A stretch of 32,112 bases of DNA from Alphaproteobacteria bacterium (GTDB taxonomy: Bacteria; Pseudomonadota; Alphaproteobacteria; Micropepsales; Micropepsaceae), in the NCBI GenBank assembly GCA_947445215.1, contig CANFDA010000009.1:1-32112 (forward strand), written 5' to 3'. The translations under genes and the position numbers were made by a program. Positions 1-7,890 of this stretch are shown in pieces; the first letter of the stretch is position 1; the number at the start of each line of letters is the position of its first letter. The notes under the pieces are model-generated. The model was given only the letters and a program-made list of their open reading frames with translations, searched no databases and was not told the origin of the DNA.

Positions 1-1
1 C

Positions 2-142
2 CTGGGCGCAGCTGGCCGCATCCTGGTGCGCAAGTCCGGCACCGAGCCCTTGATCCGCGTCATGGCTGAAGGCGAGGACGAGGTGCTGGTGCGCGCCGTG
101 GTGCGCGAAATCGCCACGGCGATTGAAGAAGCGGCAGCTTAG
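2..142 (+). CDS. glmM: Phosphoglucosamine mutase, C-terminal fragment (5' end outside window)
   Basis: Frame 2 translates to [46 protein letters not shown], the typical C-terminal [12 protein letters not shown](A/V)E motif of GlmM. Confidence 0.88.
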   Translation: MGAAGRILVRKSGTEPLIRVMAEGEDEVLVRAVVREIATAIEEAAA

Positions 143-152
143 AACGCCGCTT

Positions 153-222
153 CTCACCCTTCGACAAGCTCAGGGTGAGGATATATAGCTCTTCCTCATG
201 CTGAGCCTGTAGAAGCATGAGG
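153..222. repeat. Pair of oppositely oriented REP-like hairpins
   Basis: CTCACCCT(153-160)/AGGGTGAG(172-179) and CCTCATGC(194-201)/GCATGAGG(215-222). Loop TTCGACAAGCTCAG of the first is nearly the reverse complement of CTGAGCCTGTAGAA in the second. Confidence 0.75.
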
Positions 223-226
223 TAGC

Positions 227-1018
227 ATGATCCCACGTCTTCTCATCGTCGCCGGTTCGGATTCCGGCGGCGGCGCCGGCATCCAGGCCGACATCAAGAC
301 CGCATGCGCCTTCGGCGTCTATGCCATGACCGCGATCACGGCGGTGACGGTGCAGAACACGCTGGGCGTCAACGGTTGGCAGTCCATCGACACCGATGTG
401 GTGAAGGGCCAGATAGACGCCTGTCTTTCCGACATTGGCACCGATGCGCTCAAGACCGGTATGCTGGGCGATGCTGCCGTGGTGACGGCGGTGGCCGATG
501 CCTTGCGCGGCCAGTCCGCGCCGCTGGTGCTTGATCCCGTCATGGTGGCCAAGGGCGGCGCGAAATTGCTGACCGATGAAGCGGTGACCGCCATCCGAAC
601 GCAATTGTTGCCGCTGGCCATGGTGGTGACGCCCAACCTGCCGGAATGCGAGGCGCTGATCGGCTTCGCGCCCACCACCGACGGCCAAGCGCGCGACGCG
701 GCGAAGAAATTCCGCGCTCTGGGCGCGCGTCATGTCCTGTTCAAGGGCGGCCATGCCTCGGGCGCTATCGTGCGCGATATCCTGGCCGACGGCGAAACCG
801 GCGAATTGCTGGTGCTGGAAGCGCCGCGCTTGGAGACCTGCCACACCCATGGTACCGGCTGCACGCTGGCGTCGGCCATCGCTTCAGGCCTGGCGCAGAA
901 GCGTTCGCTGGCCGATGCCGTGCGCCGCGCGCATGCCTATGTGCAGTACGCTATCCGCACCGCGCCGGGATTGGGCAGCGGCCACGGGCCGTTGAACCAT
1001 TTTGTGAAGCCAAGCTAG
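227..1018 (+). CDS. thiD: Hydroxymethylpyrimidine/phosphomethylpyrimidine kinase
   Basis: 263 aa; [24 protein letters not shown] and [16 protein letters not shown] motifs of ThiD. Confidence 0.93.
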   Translation: MIPRLLIVAGSDSGGGAGIQADIKTACAFGVYAMTAITAVTVQNTLGVNGWQSIDTDVVKGQIDACLSDIGTDALKTGMLGDAAVVTAVADALRGQSAPLVLDPVMVAKGGAKLLTDEAVTAIRTQLLPLAMVVTPNLPECEALIGFAPTTDGQARDAAKKFRALGARHVLFKGGHASGAIVRDILADGETGELLVLEAPRLETCHTHGTGCTLASAIASGLAQKRSLADAVRRAHAYVQYAIRTAPGLGSGHGPLNHFVKPS

Positions 1019-1025
1019 CCCAATC

Positions 1026-1112
1026 GTCATGGCCCACTTTAAGTGGGCCATCCAGGGCTGCGAGCGTCGGTGTTTGTTGCCCTGGATGGCCCGGGCAAAG
1101 CCGGGCCATGAC
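1026..1112. repeat. Cloverleaf-like palindromic intergenic element A, probably a bidirectional 3'-end/terminator structure
   Basis: Closing stem GTCATGGCCC(1026-1035)/GGGCCATGAC(1103-1112); inner arms GGCCCAC..GTGGGCC, GGCCATCCAGGGC..GCCCTGGATGGCC, GGCCCGGCaaaGCCGGGCC. Lies between convergent thiD and purA. Confidence 0.75.
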
Positions 1113-1120
1113 AGAGTCAA

Positions 1121-2410
1121 TTAAAGGACCACAAACGGGTCTCTTACCATGATGGTGTCATCGCGGTCCGGGCTGGTGGACAACAGCAGCACCTGCGAGC
1201 CGATAAGCTCCTCGACGCGGCGGACATACTTGATGGCGTTGGCCGGCAGTTCGGCCCAACTGCGCGCCCCGGCGGTGGTTTCGCTCCAGCCCTGCAGCGT
1301 TTCATAGACCGGCGTCGCCTGCCCCTGCGCGTTGGCGTCGGCGGGCAGATAATCCAGCCGCTCGCCATCCAGCATGTAATGGGTGCAGACCTTCAGTTCG
1401 TCGAAACCGTCCAGCACGTCCAGCTTGGTCAGGCAGATGCCGTCCACGCCGCCGGTGATGCAGGTCTGGCGCACCAGCACGGCATCGAACCAGCCGCAGC
1501 GGCGCTTGCGGCCCGTGACGGTGCCGAATTCATGACCGCGCTGGCCCAGCTTCTCGCCGATGGCGTCCTTCAGTTCGGTGGGGAAGGGGCCTTCGCCGAC
1601 GCGGGTGGTGTAGCTCTTGACGATGCCCAGCACGGTGCCGATGTCGCGGGGCGACACGCCCGAACCCGCCGCCGCCTGGCCCGCCACCGTGTTGGACGAG
1701 GTGACGAAAGGATAGGTGCCATGGTCGATATCCAGCAGCACGGCTTGCGCGCCTTCGAACAGCACGCGCTTGCCCGCCAGCTTGGCGGCATGCAGTTCCC
1801 GCCAGGACGAGCCAATGAACGGCACGATCTTCGGCGCCAGCTCGGTCAGCGACTTCAGCAGGCCCACCGCATCGACTTCCGGGTGGCCAAAGCCGCGCCG
1901 CAGCACATTGTGATGCGCCAGCAGCTTCTCGATCTTGCCCGGCAGCGAGATGGGGTCCTTGAGGTCGATGGCGCGCAGGGCGCGGCGGCCAACCTTGTCT
2001 TCGTAAGTCGGGCCGATGCCACGCTTGGTGGTGCCGATCTTCTGGGCGGCGGCATCCTCGCGCATGGCGTCGAGTTCGCGGTGCAGCGGCAGCACCAGGC
2101 AGGCATTCTCGGCCAGTACCAGCAGCTCGGGCGTCACGCTGAGACCGGCGGCGCCGACCTTGGCGATTTCCTCTAGCAGCGACCAGGGATCGACCACCAC
2201 GCCATTGCCGATGATGGAGCGCTTGCCCTGGACCACGCCGGACGGCAGCAGCGATAATTTGTAGGTCTTGTCGCCCACCACGATGGTGTGGCCGGCATTG
2301 TTGCCGCCCTGAAAGCGGACAACTATCTCGGCCCGGTTCGACAGCCAGTCGATGATCTTGCCTTTGCCTTCGTCGCCCCACTGGGCGCCGATCACGGTGA
2401 CGTTCGACAT
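1121..2410 (-). CDS. purA: Adenylosuccinate synthetase
   Basis: [45 protein letters not shown]. The ORF-track start at 2506 is extended; the ATG at 2410 matches the family N-terminus. Confidence 0.96.
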   Translation of the reverse strand: MSNVTVIGAQWGDEGKGKIIDWLSNRAEIVVRFQGGNNAGHTIVVGDKTYKLSLLPSGVVQGKRSIIGNGVVVDPWSLLEEIAKVGAAGLSVTPELLVLAENACLVLPLHRELDAMREDAAAQKIGTTKRGIGPTYEDKVGRRALRAIDLKDPISLPGKIEKLLAHHNVLRRGFGHPEVDAVGLLKSLTELAPKIVPFIGSSWRELHAAKLAGKRVLFEGAQAVLLDIDHGTYPFVTSSNTVAGQAAAGSGVSPRDIGTVLGIVKSYTTRVGEGPFPTELKDAIGEKLGQRGHEFGTVTGRKRRCGWFDAVLVRQTCITGGVDGICLTKLDVLDGFDELKVCTHYMLDGERLDYLPADANAQGQATPVYETLQGWSETTAGARSWAELPANAIKYVRRVEELIGSQVLLLSTSPDRDDTIMVRDPFVVL

Positions 2411-2496
2411 GGCTGGTCCACGCAATAAAACCCGCGAGGCATTCGCGGATTTGCGTGGCGGCTTATAGCAGGTGGGGAAGGCGGCGTAAGCCCCAA

Positions 2497-2524
2497 GGTG
2501 CCGCACCCTTGTGGATGCGGCACC
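2497..2524. terminator. Hairpin downstream of the RcnB-like gene, upstream of purA; no clear U-tract
   Basis: Perfect 9-bp stem GGTGCCGCA(2497-2505)/TGCGGCACC(2516-2524). Confidence 0.45.
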
Positions 2525-2536
2525 CGGACGCTCATT

Positions 2537-3205
2537 TTACCAGAAGACGCTCTAGGAAACCTGGATTACTTCGCCCGTATAGCGGTCGATGAGCAGGGCA
2601 TCATCGCCATAACGTACCCAGGTGGTGCCTGCAGAGGGGCGCGGCAGGTCATAGGCATAGTAATTGTTCAGCTAATAGCGGCTGCCCCAGAAGACGCTGG
2701 GCAGGATGTCGCCATAGCTCCAACGGCGATAGGAGAAGCCATTCGGGCGGTAATAGGCGCCGGCCCGGAAGCGGCTCTAGGAGTTCCAGTTGCGATAATA
2801 CTGGGAGAAGCGGCGATTGTCGTAGCCCGGACGGTTGTTGTAGCCGCTGCGATCGTTGTCGAAGCGGTTGTCGTTGCCGCCACGGTTGACGTCCGGGCGG
2901 CGGTCATTGTCGCCGCGATTGTAGCCGGAGCGATTGTCGTTGCGCTGGGACTGGACCTGCGGCGCCTGCTGACGCTGCTGGACCTGCGACAACTCTTCGG
3001 TGCGGGTCACGCCGCCGTCATTGCCACGGTCATAACGCGGCTGGCCCTGCGGCGCGCGCTGCTGGCCGTCATCGCTGCCACTGCGATTGGGGTACTGATC
3101 GCTTTGCTGGGCACGGGTACCGTCGCCGCGACCATCGCGCTGGGCCAGTGCCGGGGCGGTCAGGGCCGCAACCAGCGCGGCGGACAACAGAAGGATATTT
3201 TTCAT
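2537..3205 (-). pseudogene. RcnB-like secreted protein; full-length frame interrupted by three in-frame TAG codons (2777-2779, 2672-2674, 2552-2554) and closed by TAA (2537-2539)
   Basis: Signal peptide MKNILLLSAALVAALTAPALA, D/N/R/G/Q-rich middle, then ...YYRNWNS*SRFRAGAYYRPNGFSYRRWSYGDILPSVFWGSRY*LNNYYAYDLPRPSAGTTWVRYGDDALLIDRYTGEVIQVS*SVFW*. The C-terminal half resembles the RcnB family (W-V-R-Y-x-D-D-x-L-L-I-D-x-x-T-G-E-V-I). The annotatable ORF covers only 2777-3205. Confidence 0.7.
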
Positions 3206-3297
3206 GGCGTTTACTCCACACGCTATCTGAACCATAACTTGGGGATAAGGAGCCGGTTCTATGGGCGCCAGAATGATCCACCCGACATGACTGCAGT

Positions 3298-3786
3298 ATG
3301 AACAAAGACGCCGCCGTTCCGTTCAGCATCTGCGCCGCGCAGGCGGGCGATGAAGGCGCAATTGTGGCTTTGCTGCGGGAACTGGCGGATTACGAGCGCG
3401 CCAGCGGCTTTGCGCTGACGGAAGTCGCGGTGCTGCGCGATCTGATCGGAGAAAATCGCGTGGCGCATTGCGATCTGGTCTTTGTCGGCGATGCGCCCGC
3501 GGCCATCGTGGTGTGGTTCTCGGTCTATCGCAGCTTCGGCGCGGCGCGCGGTCTTTGTGTCGAGGATCTCTATTTCCGTCCCGCCTTCCGGCGCCAGGGC
3601 CTGGGCGCGAAGCTGCTGGCGCGGCTGGCGAAGATGGCGCCGGCCGATGACGGCTTCCTGGAATGGCGCGTGCTGGACTGGAACGGCAAGGCCATGGCCT
3701 TTTACGAGGAATTGGGCGCGCGCGTGGTGGATGACTGGGTCACCTACCGCCTGACGGGCGAAGATTTGGAAAGATTGGCTTCATGA
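3298..3786 (+). CDS. GNAT family N-acetyltransferase
   Basis: 162 aa; VEDLYFRPAFRRQGLGAKLLARLAKMA acetyl-CoA loop and RVLDWNGKAMAFYEELGARVVDDW. Confidence 0.88.
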   Translation: MNKDAAVPFSICAAQAGDEGAIVALLRELADYERASGFALTEVAVLRDLIGENRVAHCDLVFVGDAPAAIVVWFSVYRSFGAARGLCVEDLYFRPAFRRQGLGAKLLARLAKMAPADDGFLEWRVLDWNGKAMAFYEELGARVVDDWVTYRLTGEDLERLAS

Positions 3787-4253
3787 TCACGCTGGTGGTG
3801 GCGGCGGCGCGCAATGGCATGATCGGCAAGGATGGCGCAATTCCCTGGCGGCTGCCGGATGACCTGAAGCGCTTCAAGGCGTTGACGCTAGGCCACACCG
3901 TAGTGATGGGGCGTAAGACCTGGGATTCGCTGCCCGACAAGAACCGGCCCCTGCCGGAACGGCGCAATGTCGTAGTCACCCGCGATGCGGCTTGGGCGGC
4001 GCCGGGCGCACAGCGTGCCACGCTGGAAAAGGCGCTGGCGGAAGAGGGCGAGATTTTCGTGATCGGCGGGGCGGAAATCTATCGCGCCGCCCTGTCGCGG
4101 GCCCGGCGCATCGAACTGACCGAAGTGCACAAGGATTTCCACGGCGACGCCGCCTTCACCTTCGACCGCTCGCAATGGCAGGAAACGGTGCGCGAAGATC
4201 ACGTCACCGACGACAGACTGGCCTACAGCTTCGTGACGCTGGAAAGAAAATGA
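3783..4253 (+). CDS. folA: Dihydrofolate reductase
   Basis: 156 aa; VVAAARNGMIGKDGAIPWRLPDDLKRFKALTLGHTVVMGRKTWDSLP and FVIGGAEIYRAAL. ATGA overlap with the upstream GNAT gene. Confidence 0.95.
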   Translation: MITLVVAAARNGMIGKDGAIPWRLPDDLKRFKALTLGHTVVMGRKTWDSLPDKNRPLPERRNVVVTRDAAWAAPGAQRATLEKALAEEGEIFVIGGAEIYRAALSRARRIELTEVHKDFHGDAAFTFDRSQWQETVREDHVTDDRLAYSFVTLERK

Positions 4254-4375
4254 TTGTCATCCCAGCCAAGCGATGTGTCAGCATCGCGCCGAGCTGGGAC
4301 CCATTGTGCTGCTTGGGGAATGGGTCCAGGGTCTGCACTGCATCACTGCGTGCCGCAGTGCGCCCGGGATGACAA
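4254..4375. repeat. Cloverleaf-like palindromic intergenic element B
   Basis: Closing stem TTGTCATCCC(4254-4263)/GGGATGACAA(4366-4375); arms CCCAGC..GCTGGG enclosing GCGATG..CATCGC, GGACCCATT..AATGGGTCC, GCACTGC..GCAGTGC. Lies between convergent folA and the gene at 4383. Confidence 0.75.
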
Positions 4376-4382
4376 ATTGGGC

Positions 4383-5027
4383 CTAGACGGGCGCGCTCAA
4401 TTCAAACTCGATGACCAGCCGCTGCTCCTCGCCTTCATAGGCGCGTTCGCCGCGCGGCAACCAGCCAGGATAGAGCAGGATCATGCCCGATTGCGGGCGG
4501 ATCACTTCGGAGAAGCCGCCGCCGCCCTGGCTGCCGCTCAGTCCGCTGAGAAGGCGGAACGACAGGCTAGGGGCCACCATGGCGGGCATTGGTCCGCGCG
4601 GATCGCCCAGTTCGACCTGGCCGCCCAGCGCATCGTCATCCGACTTGCCATAGCCGTCATCGACGAAATAAACGCCCGCCCAGAAGGCTCCGGCGCGGGT
4701 GGCGGCGGCGTCCTTATGTTCGCCCTTGAAGCGCATGCTGGCGCGGGCGGCGATCTTCCAATCGGTTTTCACCCGTCCGCCGGTGCGCGAGGCGGTCATG
4801 CTGTCGGCGATGTCGGTAACGACGGTGAACAAAGTCTCGGCGTGATGATTGCCCCAGCTGCGGAAATCCTCCGCCGCATAGGCGCCCTGGTCTTTGGATT
4901 TCGCGCCATCCAGCTTCGCCGCGATCATCGGCTTCAGCGCGGCGTTCATCTCCACCGCCACGGGCAGGAAATGCACGCAAAGCGGTGTGGCGAACAGGCT
5001 GTGAATTTGCGGTTTGGTCGGGGGCAT
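4383..5027 (-). CDS. Putative 2OG-Fe(II) oxygenase-like protein (TIGR02466/PF13759-like)
   Basis: 214 aa; LFATPLCVHFLP N-terminus, GAFWAGVYFVDDG and SGMILLYPGWLPRGERAYEGEEQRLVIEFEL C-terminal pattern. Confidence 0.6.
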   Translation of the reverse strand: MPPTKPQIHSLFATPLCVHFLPVAVEMNAALKPMIAAKLDGAKSKDQGAYAAEDFRSWGNHHAETLFTVVTDIADSMTASRTGGRVKTDWKIAARASMRFKGEHKDAAATRAGAFWAGVYFVDDGYGKSDDDALGGQVELGDPRGPMPAMVAPSLSFRLLSGLSGSQGGGGFSEVIRPQSGMILLYPGWLPRGERAYEGEEQRLVIEFELSAPV

Positions 5028-5038
5028 GGCGGGTGACG

Positions 5039-6181
5039 CTATTCCAGCACAATTTTGGGCGCGGCACGCTGTGTCGTTTCGAGCGCAGTGGCGACTTTTT
5101 TTGCGACCGCCATAAAAGCCGCGGCTTCTGGGCCTACCGGCTCGGCCACCGCGATGGGCGTGCCGAGATCGGACAGTTCGCGGATTTTCAGCACCAGCGG
5201 AATCTCACCCAGGAAGGGCGCGCCCACGGTTTCGGCGGTGGCGCGTGCGCCGCCATGGCCGAAGATGGGGTGTTCATGGCCGCAATTGGCGCAGACGAAC
5301 ATGCTCATATTCTCCACGATGCCCAGAATGGGGACCTGCACCTTGCCGAACATGGCGATGGCCTTGCGGGCGTCGATCAGCGCGATGTCCTGCGGTGTCG
5401 AGACGATCACCGCGCCGGCCATCGCCACGCGCTGGGTGATGGTGAGCTGGGCGTCGCCGGTGCCGGGCGGCATGTCCAGCACCAGCACATCCAGCGGGGC
5501 CCAGTTCACCTGGTTGATAAACTGCATCAGAGCCGATTGCACCATCGGGCCGCGCCAGATCGCGGCTTCGTCTTCGCGGATGATGAAGCCCAGCGACATC
5601 GACTTGATACCGTATTTCTCGATCGGCAGGATGCGCTTGCCGTCGGTGGTTTCCGGCTTGGTGGTGATGTCGAGCAGGCGCGGTACTGAGGGGCCATAAA
5701 TGTCGGCATCCAGCAGGCCCACCTTCAGGCCCAGCTTCGACAGTGACAGCGCTAGGTTGACCGCGACGGTGGATTTGCCGACGCCGCCCTTGCCGCTGGC
5801 CACGGCGATGATGTGCTTGACGCCTTCGACGCCTGTAGGACCCGTAGGAGCCTGGCGCGGCGGCGGCGGGGCGGCGGAATGCCCACCGGAATGTGAGTGG
5901 CCGTGATCATGGCTGTGATGATCCGAAGGCGCGCCGTCATGCGCCGTCAGCACCGCCGTCACCGACAGCACGCCGGGTACCGCCTTGGCGGCAGCCTCGA
6001 CCGCCAGGCGCAGGGGTTCGGCCTCGCGGCCACGGTTGTCATCGACTTCCAGCGCGAAGCCAACATGACCGTCCCGGACCACCAGGCCCTGCACCATGTC
6101 CTGCTGCACCACGCTGCGGCCGGAGACCGGGTCGATCACCTGATCCAGCGCTGCCAACACATCGTTCCGGGAAACCGCCAT
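5039..6181 (-). CDS. mrp: Mrp/ApbC-type P-loop ATPase, iron-sulfur cluster carrier
   Basis: MAVSRNDVLAALDQVIDPVSG (MIP18-type N-terminal domain), VASGKGGVGKSTVAVNLALSL deviant Walker A, CANCGHEHPIFGHGG. Confidence 0.93.
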   Translation of the reverse strand: MAVSRNDVLAALDQVIDPVSGRSVVQQDMVQGLVVRDGHVGFALEVDDNRGREAEPLRLAVEAAAKAVPGVLSVTAVLTAHDGAPSDHHSHDHGHSHSGGHSAAPPPPRQAPTGPTGVEGVKHIIAVASGKGGVGKSTVAVNLALSLSKLGLKVGLLDADIYGPSVPRLLDITTKPETTDGKRILPIEKYGIKSMSLGFIIREDEAAIWRGPMVQSALMQFINQVNWAPLDVLVLDMPPGTGDAQLTITQRVAMAGAVIVSTPQDIALIDARKAIAMFGKVQVPILGIVENMSMFVCANCGHEHPIFGHGGARATAETVGAPFLGEIPLVLKIRELSDLGTPIAVAEPVGPEAAAFMAVAKKVATALETTQRAAPKIVLE

Positions 6182-6332
6182 AATTCGCCTGCTTTTGCGC
6201 GGCCTCCTATAGCGGCCACCCACGCCGAAACCAAGACAAAGCTGGGAACCGGCCGGGTTGCCGCGAATTCACCCTGTTTGCGGGGCAAAAGCCTCACTAG
6301 ACTGCCGCTGCGAATCCCAAAGCTCCTCCACC

Positions 6333-7790
6333 ATGCGCATCCTGCCCGCCCTTCTGGTTTCCTTCTGCCTCGCGCTGGGCGCGATGCCCGCGCTGGCGCA
6401 GCCCAAGCCGGCGGCCCCCATCACGCCGCGGCCCAATGCGCCGACTTCGTTCTCGCAGCTCACGGCGCGGCTGCTGCCGACGGTGGTGCAGATCACCACC
6501 TCGCAGACGCTGAATGCCCCGGCGCGGGGCAACCTGCCCAACCTGCCGGAAGATTCACCGCTTTCGGAGTTGTTCAAGAATTTCCTGGGGCCACGCGGCA
6601 ACCAGCCCCGTCAGGTGACGTCGCTGGGCTCGGGTTTCATCATCGATCCGTCGGGCTACATCGTCACCAACAACCATGTGATCGAGAATGGCGAGTCCGT
6701 CACCGTCATCCTCAGCGACGACACCAGCCTGCCCGCCCGCGTCATCGGCCGCGATCCGCAGACCGACCTGGCGCTTCTGAAGGTGAACCCCGCCAAGCCG
6801 CTGCCCGCCACCCGCTTCGGCGACAGCGACAAGGCCCTGATCGGCGACTGGGTCATCGCCATCGGCGATCCCTTCGGCATCGGCTCCACCGTGACGGCGG
6901 GCATCGTTTCGGCCCGCAACCGCAACATCAATGCCGGGCCCTATGACGATTTTATCCAGACCGACGCGCCGATCAACCGCGGCAATTCCGGCGGTCCGCT
7001 GTTCAACATGGATGGCGACGTTATCGGCGTGAACTCGGCGATCTTCTCGCCCACTGGCGGCAGTGTCGGCATCGGCTTCTCCATTCCCGCCAATCTGGCG
7101 CGCGACGTGATCCAGCAGCTGCGCAAGTTCGGCCAGGCGCGGCGTGGCTGGATCGGCGTGCGCATCCAGGCGGTGACGGCGGAACTGGCGCAGGCGATGA
7201 ATCTGCCCTCGCGCCAGGGCGCGCTGATCTCCGATGTGACGGCGGCGGGTCCTGCGGCCAGGGCGGGCCTGCGCAATGGCGATCTGGTGGTGAGCTTCGA
7301 CGGCAAGCCGGTGACGGACAACCGCGCCCTGCCGCACATCGTCGCCAACACGCCCATCGGCAAGACCGTGAATGTCGATGTGCTGCGCGGGGGCCGCAAA
7401 CTCAGCCAGCGCATCTTGGTGGCCAGGCTGGCCGAGGACAAACCCGCCGATCGCGCCTTGAAGCCCGCCCCGCCCGCGCCTCGGCCGCAGTCGCGGCTGG
7501 GCCAGATGGGCTTGACGGTGAGCGCGCTGGATAGCGGGGCGCGCACCCGCTTCAAGATCGGCGGCAATGTGCAGGGCGTGGTGGTGACCGCCGTGACACC
7601 GGGCAGCCGCGCGGGCGAGAAAAATCTGCGCCCTGGCGATGTGATCGTGGAAGTGCAGAGCCAGAAAGTGACGACGCCCGAGGCGCTCAACGGCGCGATC
7701 GAAGCGGCGGCCAAGTCGGGCAAGCCGGTGGCGCTGTTCCTGATCAGCCGTGCTGGCGAGGTTACTTATGTTGGTGTTCGCTTGAATTAA
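6333..7790 (+). CDS. DegP/DegQ-type periplasmic serine protease with two PDZ domains
   Basis: Signal peptide MRILPALLVSFCLALGAMPALAQ, triad motifs TNNHVIENGE / DPQTDLALLK / GNSGGPLFN, two PDZ regions. Start chosen at the ATG preceding the signal peptide. Confidence 0.93.
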   Translation: MRILPALLVSFCLALGAMPALAQPKPAAPITPRPNAPTSFSQLTARLLPTVVQITTSQTLNAPARGNLPNLPEDSPLSELFKNFLGPRGNQPRQVTSLGSGFIIDPSGYIVTNNHVIENGESVTVILSDDTSLPARVIGRDPQTDLALLKVNPAKPLPATRFGDSDKALIGDWVIAIGDPFGIGSTVTAGIVSARNRNINAGPYDDFIQTDAPINRGNSGGPLFNMDGDVIGVNSAIFSPTGGSVGIGFSIPANLARDVIQQLRKFGQARRGWIGVRIQAVTAELAQAMNLPSRQGALISDVTAAGPAARAGLRNGDLVVSFDGKPVTDNRALPHIVANTPIGKTVNVDVLRGGRKLSQRILVARLAEDKPADRALKPAPPAPRPQSRLGQMGLTVSALDSGARTRFKIGGNVQGVVVTAVTPGSRAGEKNLRPGDVIVEVQSQKVTTPEALNGAIEAAAKSGKPVALFLISRAGEVTYVGVRLN

Positions 7791-7846
7791 GCGAACACTT
7801 GACGCCCTCTCCGGCCTTCGCATCGTAAGCGCTGCTAAGGCCAAAT

Positions 7847-7863
7847 CCCCCGCGTGGCGGGGG
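7847..7863. terminator. GC-rich hairpin between convergent degP-like and serB
   Basis: CCCCCGC(7847-7853) / GCGGGGG(7857-7863), flanked by AAAT and ATTT; also GGCCTT..AAGGCC just upstream. Confidence 0.55.
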
Positions 7864-7890
7864 AGGAATTTGTATCAGCACCGCGTCCAA

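Noticed and set aside
2498-3301. 267-aa plus-strand ORF opposite the RcnB-like gene (Ala/Val/Ile-rich)
   Set aside because: Its hydrophobic A/V/I bias is what the complement of Asn/Asp/Arg/Gly-rich codons gives; the minus strand has signal peptide, SD and family motifs.
4254-5036. 260-aa plus-strand ORF starting in element B
   Set aside because: Begins in a palindromic repeat and is antisense to the 2OG-like gene.
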